A stretch of 61,327 nucleotides of DNA. It comes from Alphaproteobacteria bacterium (lineage in GTDB: Bacteria; Pseudomonadota; Alphaproteobacteria; Rs-D84). This document shows positions 27,854 to 37,598 of this stretch, in pieces; position 1 is the stretch's first letter, and the number at the start of each line of letters is the position of its first letter. The translations under genes were made by a program, and so were the position numbers. A model generated the notes under the pieces. That model was not told where the DNA came from. It did no database searches and saw only the letters and a program-made list of their open reading frames with translations. Where the stretch lies: contig JAFGMC010000001.1 of the NCBI GenBank assembly GCA_016927735.1, forward strand, positions 1 through 61,327, given 5' to 3'.

Positions 27854-29575
27854 ATGAAAAAATTCTTAACTTTTTTAATAATATTGTTTATTCCAATGAC
27901 ATTATGCGCAGCGGATTTGCCAGTTATCATGTCAGATGAAGATGCAGAAATTTATACCAATATTTTTGATTTGCAATCACGTGAAAAAATTGATGCAGCT
28001 ATGAAGTTAGAAAAACAAATATCTGATCCAATGCTTATGAATGAGGTTTTGTATCAAAGATATACATCCAAGACTTATCATACACGTGGCAAAGAAGTTT
28101 CAGATTGGATGGTGAAATATTATAATATGCCAGGTGCAGAACGTATGTATGCATTATCAAAAATAAAAAAGACAACTGTACGTTCACCAAGGCTTCCTGG
28201 GGTAATAACAGGAAAATCTATTGAAAACCCGCAGTCAGAAAACTGGACACAGAAAAAATATAGCGGTGAAACATATACAAAAATAAACATATTTAAGAAA
28301 GCTATTCGTACAGGCAGTACAAAAACAGCCAGATTGTTGCTGGAAGATAATTCTTTTAAAAAGAAATTAACAGAATCGGATTATGGCAGATTGTCTGGTC
28401 GTTTATCTTTTGTTTATTATACCAATGGTGAATATGAATTAGCAAAAAAATGGGGTTTTGTCGCATCAGATGCCAAGTCAGAATATGGTTTATGGACAAT
28501 GGGTTTATTATATTACAAAGAAGAAAAGTTTGATGAAAGTCAAAAGTATTTCAGCGAAATTTTAAAACTGGAACAAATAAATGATGCCAGAAAGACCGAG
28601 GCAGCATTCTGGGCAGGTCGTGCAGCAGATGCAAATGATGATAGAAAAAGCGCGAAGGCATATTGGAAAATAGCAGCAATACATCCAATGGCTTTTTACG
28701 GTGCGCTGTCTGCGACAATGTTGGGTGACACACCAGATTATGAATTTTTTGAACAAGATTCTACAGATGAAGATATAGAAGAATTAAAAAATACTAAATA
28801 CGGTAAGATGGCATTGGCTTTGTTGCAAATAAAACAAAATGACAGGGCAGAACAATATTTAAAATTACTTATAACATCCAAGGCAACAGATAAAACACTG
28901 CATGCTGTGAATTCGGTTTCAACAGCGTTTGGTTTACCACGTGTTTCTATGCAGGTTGCATCTGTTGTTCGCGATCGCGGTATTTTGGAAATTGATAAAG
29001 ATATTATTTATTCCGCGCAATATCCATTGCCAGATTGGGAACCGATGGGTGGGTGGTCAATTGATCGTGCATTATTATTTGCAATAACAAAACAAGAAAG
29101 TGGATTTAAAACAGGTGCAAAATCCGGGGCAGGTGCCAAGGGATTAATGCAATTAATGCCAGGTACTGCAAGATTGGTTGCACGTCAAAATAAAATGAAA
29201 ATGTCTGATATTGATATGTCCAATCCAGAACATAATATGTTTTTGGGACAACAACATATTGTAGATTTATTGGCACATCCGAATATTAATAATAATATTA
29301 TAAAAATGCTGGCGTCTTATAATGCTGGTATGGGAATGCTTGTTAAATTTCAGAGAAATTTTGATACATCGGACCCATTATTATATATAGAAAGCTTTCC
29401 TGCATATGAAACACGAAATTATATGAAACGTGTAATATCAAATTTATGGTTGTATCGTGCGCGTTTGTCACAACCGCTGACATCTATGGAACAATTATCA
29501 GAAGGTGAATGGCCATTGTATAACAGCGAAGACGAATATGTTCAAAAGCAAATAGCAGATAGATTGGCAATATAA
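27854..29575 (+). CDS. soluble lytic murein transglycosylase (SLT)
   Basis: ALLFAITKQESGFKTGAKSGAGAKGLMQLMPGTA...LASYNAGMGMLVKF...YETRNYMKRV. Confidence 0.93.
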   Translation: MKKFLTFLIILFIPMTLCAADLPVIMSDEDAEIYTNIFDLQSREKIDAAMKLEKQISDPMLMNEVLYQRYTSKTYHTRGKEVSDWMVKYYNMPGAERMYALSKIKKTTVRSPRLPGVITGKSIENPQSENWTQKKYSGETYTKINIFKKAIRTGSTKTARLLLEDNSFKKKLTESDYGRLSGRLSFVYYTNGEYELAKKWGFVASDAKSEYGLWTMGLLYYKEEKFDESQKYFSEILKLEQINDARKTEAAFWAGRAADANDDRKSAKAYWKIAAIHPMAFYGALSATMLGDTPDYEFFEQDSTDEDIEELKNTKYGKMALALLQIKQNDRAEQYLKLLITSKATDKTLHAVNSVSTAFGLPRVSMQVASVVRDRGILEIDKDIIYSAQYPLPDWEPMGGWSIDRALLFAITKQESGFKTGAKSGAGAKGLMQLMPGTARLVARQNKMKMSDIDMSNPEHNMFLGQQHIVDLLAHPNINNNIIKMLASYNAGMGMLVKFQRNFDTSDPLLYIESFPAYETRNYMKRVISNLWLYRARLSQPLTSMEQLSEGEWPLYNSEDEYVQKQIADRLAI

Positions 29576-29586
29576 AAACAAGTTTT

Positions 29587-29952
29587 TTATTTGTGTCTAT
29601 ATTTATTTTCTTTTCTTTTACGACCCAAACATATCATTTTTTCTAACATAGATTTTGCAAAAAAATCTTCTGGATTAATCAGATTTTTTGAATTTAATTC
29701 AGCAAGTTTTTTTTGAACATTTCCATCTGCTGTAAAAGCAATACAAATTTCATTACCTTGGTCGCAAATTTTGAGATATTTATCGCCAGTTGAAACGGGG
29801 CAATTTTTGTTGCAGCTATGGATACAATGAAAATAATCAGAGGTCGAAATATTAATGCCATTTCCATAATCTGGTTTAACACCTTTTTTGGTTAATGAGA
29901 TTATGTTAAAAGAAATTTTTTTATCTAGTCTATAATCCGTATCCTTAAACAC
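29587..29952 (-). CDS. hypothetical protein (GTG start at 29952 proposed)
   Basis: RBS-like AAAGGATTTAAT upstream of GTG; Cys-containing, no recognised family. Confidence 0.5.
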   Translation of the reverse strand: MFKDTDYRLDKKISFNIISLTKKGVKPDYGNGINISTSDYFHCIHSCNKNCPVSTGDKYLKICDQGNEICIAFTADGNVQKKLAELNSKNLINPEDFFAKSMLEKMICLGRKRKENKYRHK

Positions 29953-30058
29953 ATTAAATCCTTTAATTTGTATCTGGTATAATAATAGACAAAATTTTAT
30001 TAAAGTCAATTATTTGATGTTTTTATTTTTTATATTATATGTTTATAATAATCTCAAT

Positions 30059-30661
30059 ATGAAAAGTATTCCGAATTTCAATTTTGAAAAAGAAGCTGGT
30101 TTCCAGTTTATTGCTGGCTGCGACGAGGCTGGACGTGGTCCACTGTGTGGCCCAGTTGTTGCAGCTGCTGTGATTTTTCCGGACAGAAATATAGAATTAC
30201 CAATATTAATTACAGATTCAAAACAGATGAATCATAAGACGCGTAAAATCGCATATGATTGGATTACAGAAAATACAATTTGGGCGGTTGGCCAGTGCAG
30301 TGCAGAAGAAATTGATGATATAAATATTCTTTGGGCATCAATGTTGGCAATGAAACGCGCTGTTGAATCTTTATCACAAAAGCCAGAATTTTGTTTGGTT
30401 GATGGGAACAGAATGCCAAAGGAGTTGATTGGAAAATCCTTGGTCAAGGGGGATGCGAAATCTGTGTCTATTGCGGCGGCATCAATTATTGCAAAAGAAA
30501 CACGTGATAAAATTATGTGTGATTTGGCATTGCAATTTCCAGAGTATTGTTGGGATAAAAATGCTGGTTATCCAACCAAGATGCATTTGCAGGCAATTGA
30601 AAAATATGGTATAAATCAGCATTACAGAAAAACATTCAGACCGATAAAGGATTTATTATGA
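30059..30661 (+). CDS. rnhB: ribonuclease HII (start ATG 30059)
   Basis: FIAGCDEAGRGPLCGPVVAAAVIF...DGNRMP...KGDAKSVSIAAASIIAKETRD. Confidence 0.97.
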   Translation: MKSIPNFNFEKEAGFQFIAGCDEAGRGPLCGPVVAAAVIFPDRNIELPILITDSKQMNHKTRKIAYDWITENTIWAVGQCSAEEIDDINILWASMLAMKRAVESLSQKPEFCLVDGNRMPKELIGKSLVKGDAKSVSIAAASIIAKETRDKIMCDLALQFPEYCWDKNAGYPTKMHLQAIEKYGINQHYRKTFRPIKDLL

Positions 30662-31827
30662 ATATAAGAAGTTTCGAAAATATAGACGTTCGTGGAAAAT
30701 TTGTTTTATTGCGTGATGATTTTAATGTTCAAATTATTGATGGTAAAATTAAAGATTCTTTTAGAATAACACAGAGTATGCCAACAATTCGTAAACTGTC
30801 AGAATCTGGCGCAAAAGTTGCAATAGTTGCACACTTTGGTCGTCCAAACGGGGTTCGCGATATGGGACTCAGTCTGGCACCGATTGCAGAATATATGAAA
30901 ATACCATTTATTCCAGATTGCTTGGATAAAGATTTTATGCAGGATATGAAAAATGGCGATGTTGTATTACTTGAAAATGTTCGTTTTTATTCGGGTGAAG
31001 AAGAAGATTGCCCTAAATTTTCAGCAAAGTTAGCAAATGGATTTGATGTTTTTATAAATGATGCCTTTGCGGTCAGTCATCGTGCACATGCCAGTACAGT
31101 TGGTGTTACAAAGATATTACCATCGTACGCTGGTGAATTATTATTATCAGAAATAAAGCAGTTAACAAAAATTATAGAAAATCCAAAGCGCCCATTATTA
31201 TCAATTGTTGCAGGCGGAAAAGTTTCTACAAAAATAGGTGTTTTAAAATCTTTGGCAAAGTTATCTGACAAGCTGATAGTTGATGGTGCAATTGGAACAA
31301 CTTTTGCCTTTGCGAATGGTGCCAATGTTGGGAATTCATTATATGAACCAAATATGAAAGATACTGCACTGGAAATTATGGAATTTGCAAAACAAAATGA
31401 TTGTGAATTGTTTATCCCAATTGATAAGGGTGTCGGTAAAGTATTTTCAAAAGATGCGGATCGTGTAAATAAACCTTTATCAGAAATCCAAGATGACGAT
31501 ATTATTATGGATTCTGGTATTGAAACAACCAAACGTAATATTGAAATAATTAATAGTGTCAAAACGGTTCTTTGGAATGGTACTTTTGGAATGGCAGAAT
31601 GGAACGATAAATGGGGTTATGCCAGCTTTGAAATTGCCCGTGCGATTGCAAAACAAACCAGGGCAGGTGAATTAGAAAGTATTGTCGGTGGTGGTGATAC
31701 AGTTGCTTTGCTGGAAAAAATTGATATTAAAGATGATATTACATATATATCAACCGGTGGTGGGGCATTTCTCGAGTTTATCGAAGGGTTATCATTGCCG
31801 GGAATAAAAGCTTTGGAAATTGCATAA
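30658..31827 (+). CDS. pgk: phosphoglycerate kinase
   Basis: GKFVLLRDDFNVQI...VAHFGRPNG...VLLENVRFYSGEE...GGGDTVALLE; ATGA overlap with rnhB. Confidence 0.98.
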   Translation: MNIRSFENIDVRGKFVLLRDDFNVQIIDGKIKDSFRITQSMPTIRKLSESGAKVAIVAHFGRPNGVRDMGLSLAPIAEYMKIPFIPDCLDKDFMQDMKNGDVVLLENVRFYSGEEEDCPKFSAKLANGFDVFINDAFAVSHRAHASTVGVTKILPSYAGELLLSEIKQLTKIIENPKRPLLSIVAGGKVSTKIGVLKSLAKLSDKLIVDGAIGTTFAFANGANVGNSLYEPNMKDTALEIMEFAKQNDCELFIPIDKGVGKVFSKDADRVNKPLSEIQDDDIIMDSGIETTKRNIEIINSVKTVLWNGTFGMAEWNDKWGYASFEIARAIAKQTRAGELESIVGGGDTVALLEKIDIKDDITYISTGGGAFLEFIEGLSLPGIKALEIA

Positions 31828-31828
31828 T

Positions 31829-31853
31829 AAAACCGGCAAAATGCCGGTTTTAT
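31829..31853 (+). terminator. terminator after pgk
   Basis: AAAACCGGC aaaat GCCGGTTTTAT. Confidence 0.85.
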
Positions 31854-31959
31854 ATTGTTAATACTTGTATTTTGGAGAAAACTACCTACATTTATGATAA
31901 ATTCGCGAATCGGATTTTTGTATGGTATAGTTTCAATTAAGTAAATAAGGATTTAAAAA

Positions 31960-32544
31960 ATGGCTTTGATTCCAATGGTTATAGAAGAGTCTCCACGCGG
32001 TGAACGCAGTTTTGATATTTATTCCAGGTTGTTGCGTGATCGTATAATTATGCTGCAGGGAGAATTTGAATCTCATATGGCAAATACAATTATTGCTCAA
32101 TTATTATTCTTGGAATCTGAAAACCCAAATGCTGATATATCTTTATATATAAACAGTCCTGGTGGTGATTTGTCTGCATGTTGGGCAATTATGGATACAA
32201 TGCAATACATAAAATCGCCTGTTTCAACAATTGGTGTTGGATTGGTCGCATCTGCTGGCAGTGTTATTCTTGCGGCTGGGGAAAAAGGTAAAAGATTTGT
32301 ATTACCAAATACCAGTGTAATGATACACCAGCCATCTGCTGGTGCACAGGGACAGATTACTGATATGGAAATTCAATTGAATCAATTCCAGAGAAACAAG
32401 AAAAAATTAACAAAACAGATGTCTGAATTCACTGGTCGCAAAGAAAAAGAAGTATTTGATGCGATGGAACGTGATAATTGGATGACCGCCAGCGAGGCAA
32501 AAGATTTTGGTTTGGTCGATGAAATTTTGCAAAAAAAAGTATAA
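31960..32544 (+). CDS. clpP: ATP-dependent Clp protease proteolytic subunit
   Basis: [70 protein letters not shown]. Confidence 0.98.
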   Translation: MALIPMVIEESPRGERSFDIYSRLLRDRIIMLQGEFESHMANTIIAQLLFLESENPNADISLYINSPGGDLSACWAIMDTMQYIKSPVSTIGVGLVASAGSVILAAGEKGKRFVLPNTSVMIHQPSAGAQGQITDMEIQLNQFQRNKKKLTKQMSEFTGRKEKEVFDAMERDNWMTASEAKDFGLVDEILQKKV

Positions 32545-32583
32545 ATTGTTAACCCTGATCTAAATTACTTATGGGGGATTAAA

Positions 32584-33861
32584 ATGAGCGAAGATAAAAA
32601 TAAATCAAAAGATATTAAACAATCTGGTGAACATGAGCAGCAAGTTTGTAGCTTTTGCGGCAAGGCTGTTTTTGAAGTAAAAAAGCTGGTTTCCGGCAAA
32701 AATGTTTGCATTTGTGATGAATGTATAAATCTTTGTAATGATATTATGGCTGATGATATGCGTACTGAAATCAATCGTGACGCTTCTAAATTGCCCACAC
32801 CATCAAAAATTTATAAATTTTTGAACGATTATATAATTGGTCAAGACGAAGCAAAACGTACATTATCTGTTGCGGTTTATAATCATTATAAACGTCACAG
32901 TGCTGCGGTTGCGTCTAATATAGAAATCCAAAAGTCAAATGTTTTGATGATTGGTCCAACAGGTACTGGTAAAACTTTGTTTGCGCAAACGCTTGCGCGT
33001 ATTTTGAATGTTCCTTTTGCAATTGCAGATGCAACAACATTGACCGAGGCTGGTTATGTTGGTGACGATGTTGAAAGTGTTCTGACACGTTTATTGCAAA
33101 ATGCTAATTTTGATGTGGATCGTGCACAAAAGGGTATTATCTATATTGATGAAATAGATAAAATTTCACGCAAATCTGAAAATCCATCACTGACACGTGA
33201 TGTATCTGGCGAAGGTGTACAACAGGCATTATTGAAATTAATTGAAGGTACAGTTGCAAATGTTCCAGCAGGTGGTGGTGGACGTAAACACCCAGGAGAA
33301 ACAACTGTTCAACTGGATACTGGAAAAATATTATTTATATGTGGCGGTGCATTTGATGGATTAAACAAGATTGTTGGTAATCGTATATCTGCACGATGTG
33401 GTATTGGTTTTGGTGCTAATGTTCAATCTAAACGGGAACGTGAAGAAAAAAACAATTTTTCCGAAGTTCAACCAGAAGACCTTGTAAAATTCGGAATTAT
33501 TCCAGAATTGGTTGGTCGTATGCCAGTTATAACAACACTTACTGAATTGGATGAGGCTTCATTGGTAAAAATTTTAACTGAACCAAAAAATGCAGTTGTT
33601 AAACAATTTACAGCAATGTTGGAAATGGATGGTATCAAACTGAATATAACAGAAGATGGTTTGATCGAGATAGCTAAATTGGCAGCAGTACGTAAAACTG
33701 GTGCACGTGGATTACGTAGTATTTTGGAAAAGATTTTATTACAGCCTATGTTCGAAGCACCCGATAAAGAAGATCTGACGGAAATAGTAATTGATGCAGA
33801 TGTTGTTGCAGGTAAAAAGGCCCCTATAGAAATATTAGAAGGCGCTAAGAAAGCTGCTTAA
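32584..33861 (+). CDS. clpX: ATP-dependent Clp protease ATP-binding subunit ClpX
   Basis: [46 protein letters not shown]. Confidence 0.98.
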   Translation: MSEDKNKSKDIKQSGEHEQQVCSFCGKAVFEVKKLVSGKNVCICDECINLCNDIMADDMRTEINRDASKLPTPSKIYKFLNDYIIGQDEAKRTLSVAVYNHYKRHSAAVASNIEIQKSNVLMIGPTGTGKTLFAQTLARILNVPFAIADATTLTEAGYVGDDVESVLTRLLQNANFDVDRAQKGIIYIDEIDKISRKSENPSLTRDVSGEGVQQALLKLIEGTVANVPAGGGGRKHPGETTVQLDTGKILFICGGAFDGLNKIVGNRISARCGIGFGANVQSKREREEKNNFSEVQPEDLVKFGIIPELVGRMPVITTLTELDEASLVKILTEPKNAVVKQFTAMLEMDGIKLNITEDGLIEIAKLAAVRKTGARGLRSILEKILLQPMFEAPDKEDLTEIVIDADVVAGKKAPIEILEGAKKAA

Positions 33862-33885
33862 TAAATTTTATTTCTCTATATTTAA

Positions 33886-33911
33886 AAAACCGGATTTAAA
33901 TCCGGTTTTTT
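33886..33911. terminator. terminator between clpX and convergent gene
   Basis: AAAACCGGATTTAAATCCGGTTTTTT. Confidence 0.85.
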
Positions 33912-33928
33912 ATTCTTTATATAAATAT

Positions 33929-34687
33929 CTAGAAATGTTCAGCTTTTTTTGCAGTTGAAACACTCTGCATTTTATCAAACAATGTTGTGGCACTGCTGGT
34001 ATCTGTTGGGTAATCTACAACTGGTGCAGTTCCCGTACTTGTTTTTTTATCAGATCCATTTAATACAATAATTCTTGTTGGCAAAAGATTATCACCTTCG
34101 CATTCAATATAATATTTACTTAGGTCAAAATATTTTCCATAACAACGTTGATTTAAAACACCGACCCAACCATTTTGTGCAAGTTCTTTGCATGTTGGTT
34201 GTGTTCCAGTTTTAACTTCGCCGGTTGGTAATGTTTCAGTTGGGTTATCCAAAACACCATTGCACCATACTTGCACAAAGTTTCCATCAACCGATGTAAG
34301 GCTTCCATTAGAAGTTGTTTTTCTTGTACCAAAGCAATCACCATTTAAGACATTGATATCAAAATTTGAATCTATTCCATTACCACTTGCAAGTTCTGTT
34401 TTAGACATAGTAACAGTATCAGTATCATCTTCTACAACAGTAGCTTCTGGACAAATTATTTTCATACCCCAACAATTACTTGTGGTGTCCCAAACATTTG
34501 TATCAAAACCAGCTCCCATTTTGCTATAACAGTTTGTTGGACTGGGTCTGCAAACGGTTGGTTGTAACCACCATGGAACACTTGAAGAAGTATCAGGAGC
34601 AGGGGCACCCAAAACATTACAAGTAATGCCCACACATAAAATTCCGAAAATTAAAGATTTAGAAAATAATTTTTTCATATTATACAT
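33929..34687 (-). CDS. secreted hypothetical protein with threefold Cys-aromatic-Gly repeat
   Basis: signal peptide MKKLFSKSLIFGILCVGITCNVLGA; SNCWG..., GDCFG..., QRCYG... units. Confidence 0.75.
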   Translation of the reverse strand: MYNMKKLFSKSLIFGILCVGITCNVLGAPAPDTSSSVPWWLQPTVCRPSPTNCYSKMGAGFDTNVWDTTSNCWGMKIICPEATVVEDDTDTVTMSKTELASGNGIDSNFDINVLNGDCFGTRKTTSNGSLTSVDGNFVQVWCNGVLDNPTETLPTGEVKTGTQPTCKELAQNGWVGVLNQRCYGKYFDLSKYYIECEGDNLLPTRIIVLNGSDKKTSTGTAPVVDYPTDTSSATTLFDKMQSVSTAKKAEHF

Positions 34688-34732
34688 TTTTTGTCTCTTT
34701 CATTTTATCAGATTTTTCAATCAGTCGCAATA

Positions 34733-37123
34733 CTAGTTTGTTGAAATTGTAGTTGGATCAACACAAGATCCCCATTTTGTATTAGAACTAGTTTCTGTGT
34801 AAAATAAATCCCATTGTTCATAATTTGGATATTTATCTGATAATATTGCCCATGGTGTATCAACCCAAATACCACCCAATCTTTCACATTCTGTGGACAA
34901 TTCTTTACCCATTTCAACCTTTAATGAATCCATAACAACATTGACATCACCTAATATAGCAGTAGGTATAATATTACTTGATTCTGATGGTCTGATACAT
35001 GTTTGCAGTGCATAACGAACAACTTTTTGGTACAAACTACCAATATAATCAGCCCCACATATTGAATCTTCGGTTGTACCACCAGTATTTATTTTTATAG
35101 GTATAGCAGTTCCACCAGGACACATATAGCCTTCTGGACAAAGTGAACATCTGTTTTCAGCGATTGGTGTTCCATTATAAGTACCATCAAGTGTCATATA
35201 ATAACCAACATTGCAACTTGTATATTTTTTATATAACGGACATATGTACCCAGGTGGAACAAGATCTTCCTCTTCTTCATCATTAGTACCAATAAAACCG
35301 GTGTCAGTAAAGTTTGCATTTGTACTCGAGAATATTAAATTACATTGTTCAATAGAAGCATATTTCTGTTCGCCTGGGGCATATGTACGACATGCAAAAG
35401 GATATCCATGAACTATATCACTGGATGGTGAAGTGCATATACTGTTCACATATTCTTCCAAAGTTATTTTACAGTCTTTTGCAATTTTCTGGTCAGTTAT
35501 ATCTTGCATAGTTGTGACCAGTTCTGTCAGGCCCGTATCACCACCACCATAAAGATTACTGCAAGCGTCTAATTTTTCTTTACACATTTCTTCGGACAGT
35601 TCCAGGCGTGCACCCAAAAGTAATTGCTCTTTTACGTTACTAAAATCTTTCAAAGATTTACTTTGTGTATCATAACAATTATTAACAACATCGATACATT
35701 CTGTTTTTACCTGTCTGATACGTTCTTGTTGTCCTTGGTAAATTTCTGATATTGCCTGACGCATAAATTCCTCCCAGACATCATCAGATAAATCACTGCA
35801 AGTTGAAAGACCGCGTTTTGCAGATTCTTTCTTTTTATTTAATTCATTTATTAACAAGCGATTTGTTTGATTTGATAATACATCACCAGACAATGATGTT
35901 TGCAATTCCAGCTGATAGAAATTTGAACTGTAAATAGGTTCACCAGTATCATTATTTAAGTATTTACCTGTGATATCGAGACAATGAATATAATTATTAC
36001 CACATGCAGCATCTGCAGTAACATCTTTGCGAACTTGGGCAATACAATCGTTAATAGATGTGGAATTTTGTGTATTGTAATTATCCAGTCTGGCCTTGTT
36101 CATTTCATATTCTGTTTCACGTATAGCGCCGGATGCGGTTGTAGTTTTTTTTGCCAAATTATTTGAAAGGTTAGAGCAATCATTTTCAATATACATTCCA
36201 TATGCGGCAACAACCATATTCAATGTTGTCTTAGAGTCACAGCTGTCACTTGCAAAAGAAAGGCATTGTGCATGTACAGCATTGTAAAGTTTTTCACCTG
36301 TTAAATTAATAATATCTGCGCCCGCCGCCAAATCCGTAGTTGACCAAATTGCATTTATATCACCAGCAATATCTAATTTTCCCTGGGTTGATAATGATTT
36401 CGATTTTGTGCTATTCAGAACGGCACTTATACCACCTAGTTGTTGTGCGCTGGCAGAAGTATCTTTTTCTCCGGATGCGTTTGATTCACCAACAGTTGCA
36501 GTAAGCATAGATTTTACTTCTTTACTTGTTTTTGAAATTACATCTATATTTAAATCTTTAAAATCTTGCAACTGTTGTTCAGTTTGAGATAAAGCGCGTT
36601 CTTTGGTTTTTATTTCTGCGAGTTTAGAAGAGCAAATACAGCGACGATATGTTTCATCTTGTTTTGCACAAAACTGATCCATACATGTAAAATAGGTATC
36701 ACGGCAAGCATTATAACCAGTTCCAAAAGTTTTAGAATCAGGGGAAGCAGTTGTTGCAGCCACAGTACTTCTGGATGTTGATGTTGTTTTTTGTGATATT
36801 GCAGATCTGCCTTTATTAACTATATTTTTTGAATTTTTAGCCGTTCTTGCAGATCTTGCAGAAGAAGTTTTTCCTTTATCAGCAACAGAGGCTCTTGATA
36901 CAATATTGGTGTCAGAATTACGATTTGAAATATCGCGTGTGGTAACATATGTATTATTTGTGGTGGTCTTGGGATTATTTCTGTCCGATATTTTCTGAGT
37001 AATCCCACTGCGTTGAATAATAGTATTTGTTTGTCTATTTACAGAATTGTCATCACGCAAAGCAGCAGCGGCATAACCAATGCCGATAAAACAACATAGA
37101 GTAAAAATCAAAACCTTTCTCAT
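34733..37123 (-). CDS. large secreted Cys-rich protein, twin-CX6C paralog family (P4, 796 aa), with GYxCPGG-type C-terminal region
   Basis: ACRDTYFTCMDQFC...RCICS; DDVWEEFMRQAISEI; CSLCPEGYMCPGG. Confidence 0.9.
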   Translation of the reverse strand: MRKVLIFTLCCFIGIGYAAAALRDDNSVNRQTNTIIQRSGITQKISDRNNPKTTTNNTYVTTRDISNRNSDTNIVSRASVADKGKTSSARSARTAKNSKNIVNKGRSAISQKTTSTSRSTVAATTASPDSKTFGTGYNACRDTYFTCMDQFCAKQDETYRRCICSSKLAEIKTKERALSQTEQQLQDFKDLNIDVISKTSKEVKSMLTATVGESNASGEKDTSASAQQLGGISAVLNSTKSKSLSTQGKLDIAGDINAIWSTTDLAAGADIINLTGEKLYNAVHAQCLSFASDSCDSKTTLNMVVAAYGMYIENDCSNLSNNLAKKTTTASGAIRETEYEMNKARLDNYNTQNSTSINDCIAQVRKDVTADAACGNNYIHCLDITGKYLNNDTGEPIYSSNFYQLELQTSLSGDVLSNQTNRLLINELNKKKESAKRGLSTCSDLSDDVWEEFMRQAISEIYQGQQERIRQVKTECIDVVNNCYDTQSKSLKDFSNVKEQLLLGARLELSEEMCKEKLDACSNLYGGGDTGLTELVTTMQDITDQKIAKDCKITLEEYVNSICTSPSSDIVHGYPFACRTYAPGEQKYASIEQCNLIFSSTNANFTDTGFIGTNDEEEEDLVPPGYICPLYKKYTSCNVGYYMTLDGTYNGTPIAENRCSLCPEGYMCPGGTAIPIKINTGGTTEDSICGADYIGSLYQKVVRYALQTCIRPSESSNIIPTAILGDVNVVMDSLKVEMGKELSTECERLGGIWVDTPWAILSDKYPNYEQWDLFYTETSSNTKWGSCVDPTTISTN

Positions 37124-37188
37124 TCTCTGTTGAATGTTAGCAAAAATACGAAAATCAGAGCAAGTAATAAAATATAATAAAGTTATAA

Positions 37189-37212
37189 AAAAATCCCACC
37201 ATAAAGCGGGAT
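37189..37212 (-). terminator. terminator after infA
   Basis: minus strand ATCCCGC tttat ggtGGGAT TTTTTT. Confidence 0.6.
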
Positions 37213-37217
37213 AGAAA

Positions 37218-37472
37218 TTATTGTACCTGTGCGGTTTGTCCAGGTGTTGGTTTATTACGTTCTACAAAAGTAATACGACCCTTGTCCAAGTCATAAGGTG
37301 TCATTTCAACACGAACCTTTTCGCCAACATTAACCCAAATACGGGCTTTTCTCATTTTTCCACAAACAGTTGCCAAAATTTCATGACCATTTTCCAACTT
37401 TACACGAAACATGGTGTTTGGTAATTTGTCTTCAACTGTGCCACTTAATACGATTGCATCATCTTTTGCCAT
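37218..37472 (-). CDS. infA: translation initiation factor IF-1
   Basis: [67 protein letters not shown]. Confidence 0.96.
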   Translation of the reverse strand: MAKDDAIVLSGTVEDKLPNTMFRVKLENGHEILATVCGKMRKARIWVNVGEKVRVEMTPYDLDKGRITFVERNKPTPGQTAQVQ

Positions 37473-37598
37473 AAAACACCCTTTAAATTGTATTTGGGAT
37501 AGTATTAGTTAATACAAAAAAAATCAAGATATTTTTATCTGCTTGCGTGACAAGCCTGCATTTGATAAAATTATATATAATAATGTAGGTGGTTTCTT

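Noticed and set aside
26081-30661. Possible TGA recoding (Trp) as in some reduced genomes
   Set aside because: rnhB ends in TGA overlapping the pgk start (ATGA at 30658), ccrM ends in TGA, and table 11 gives full-length conserved proteins. TAA dominance reflects low GC.
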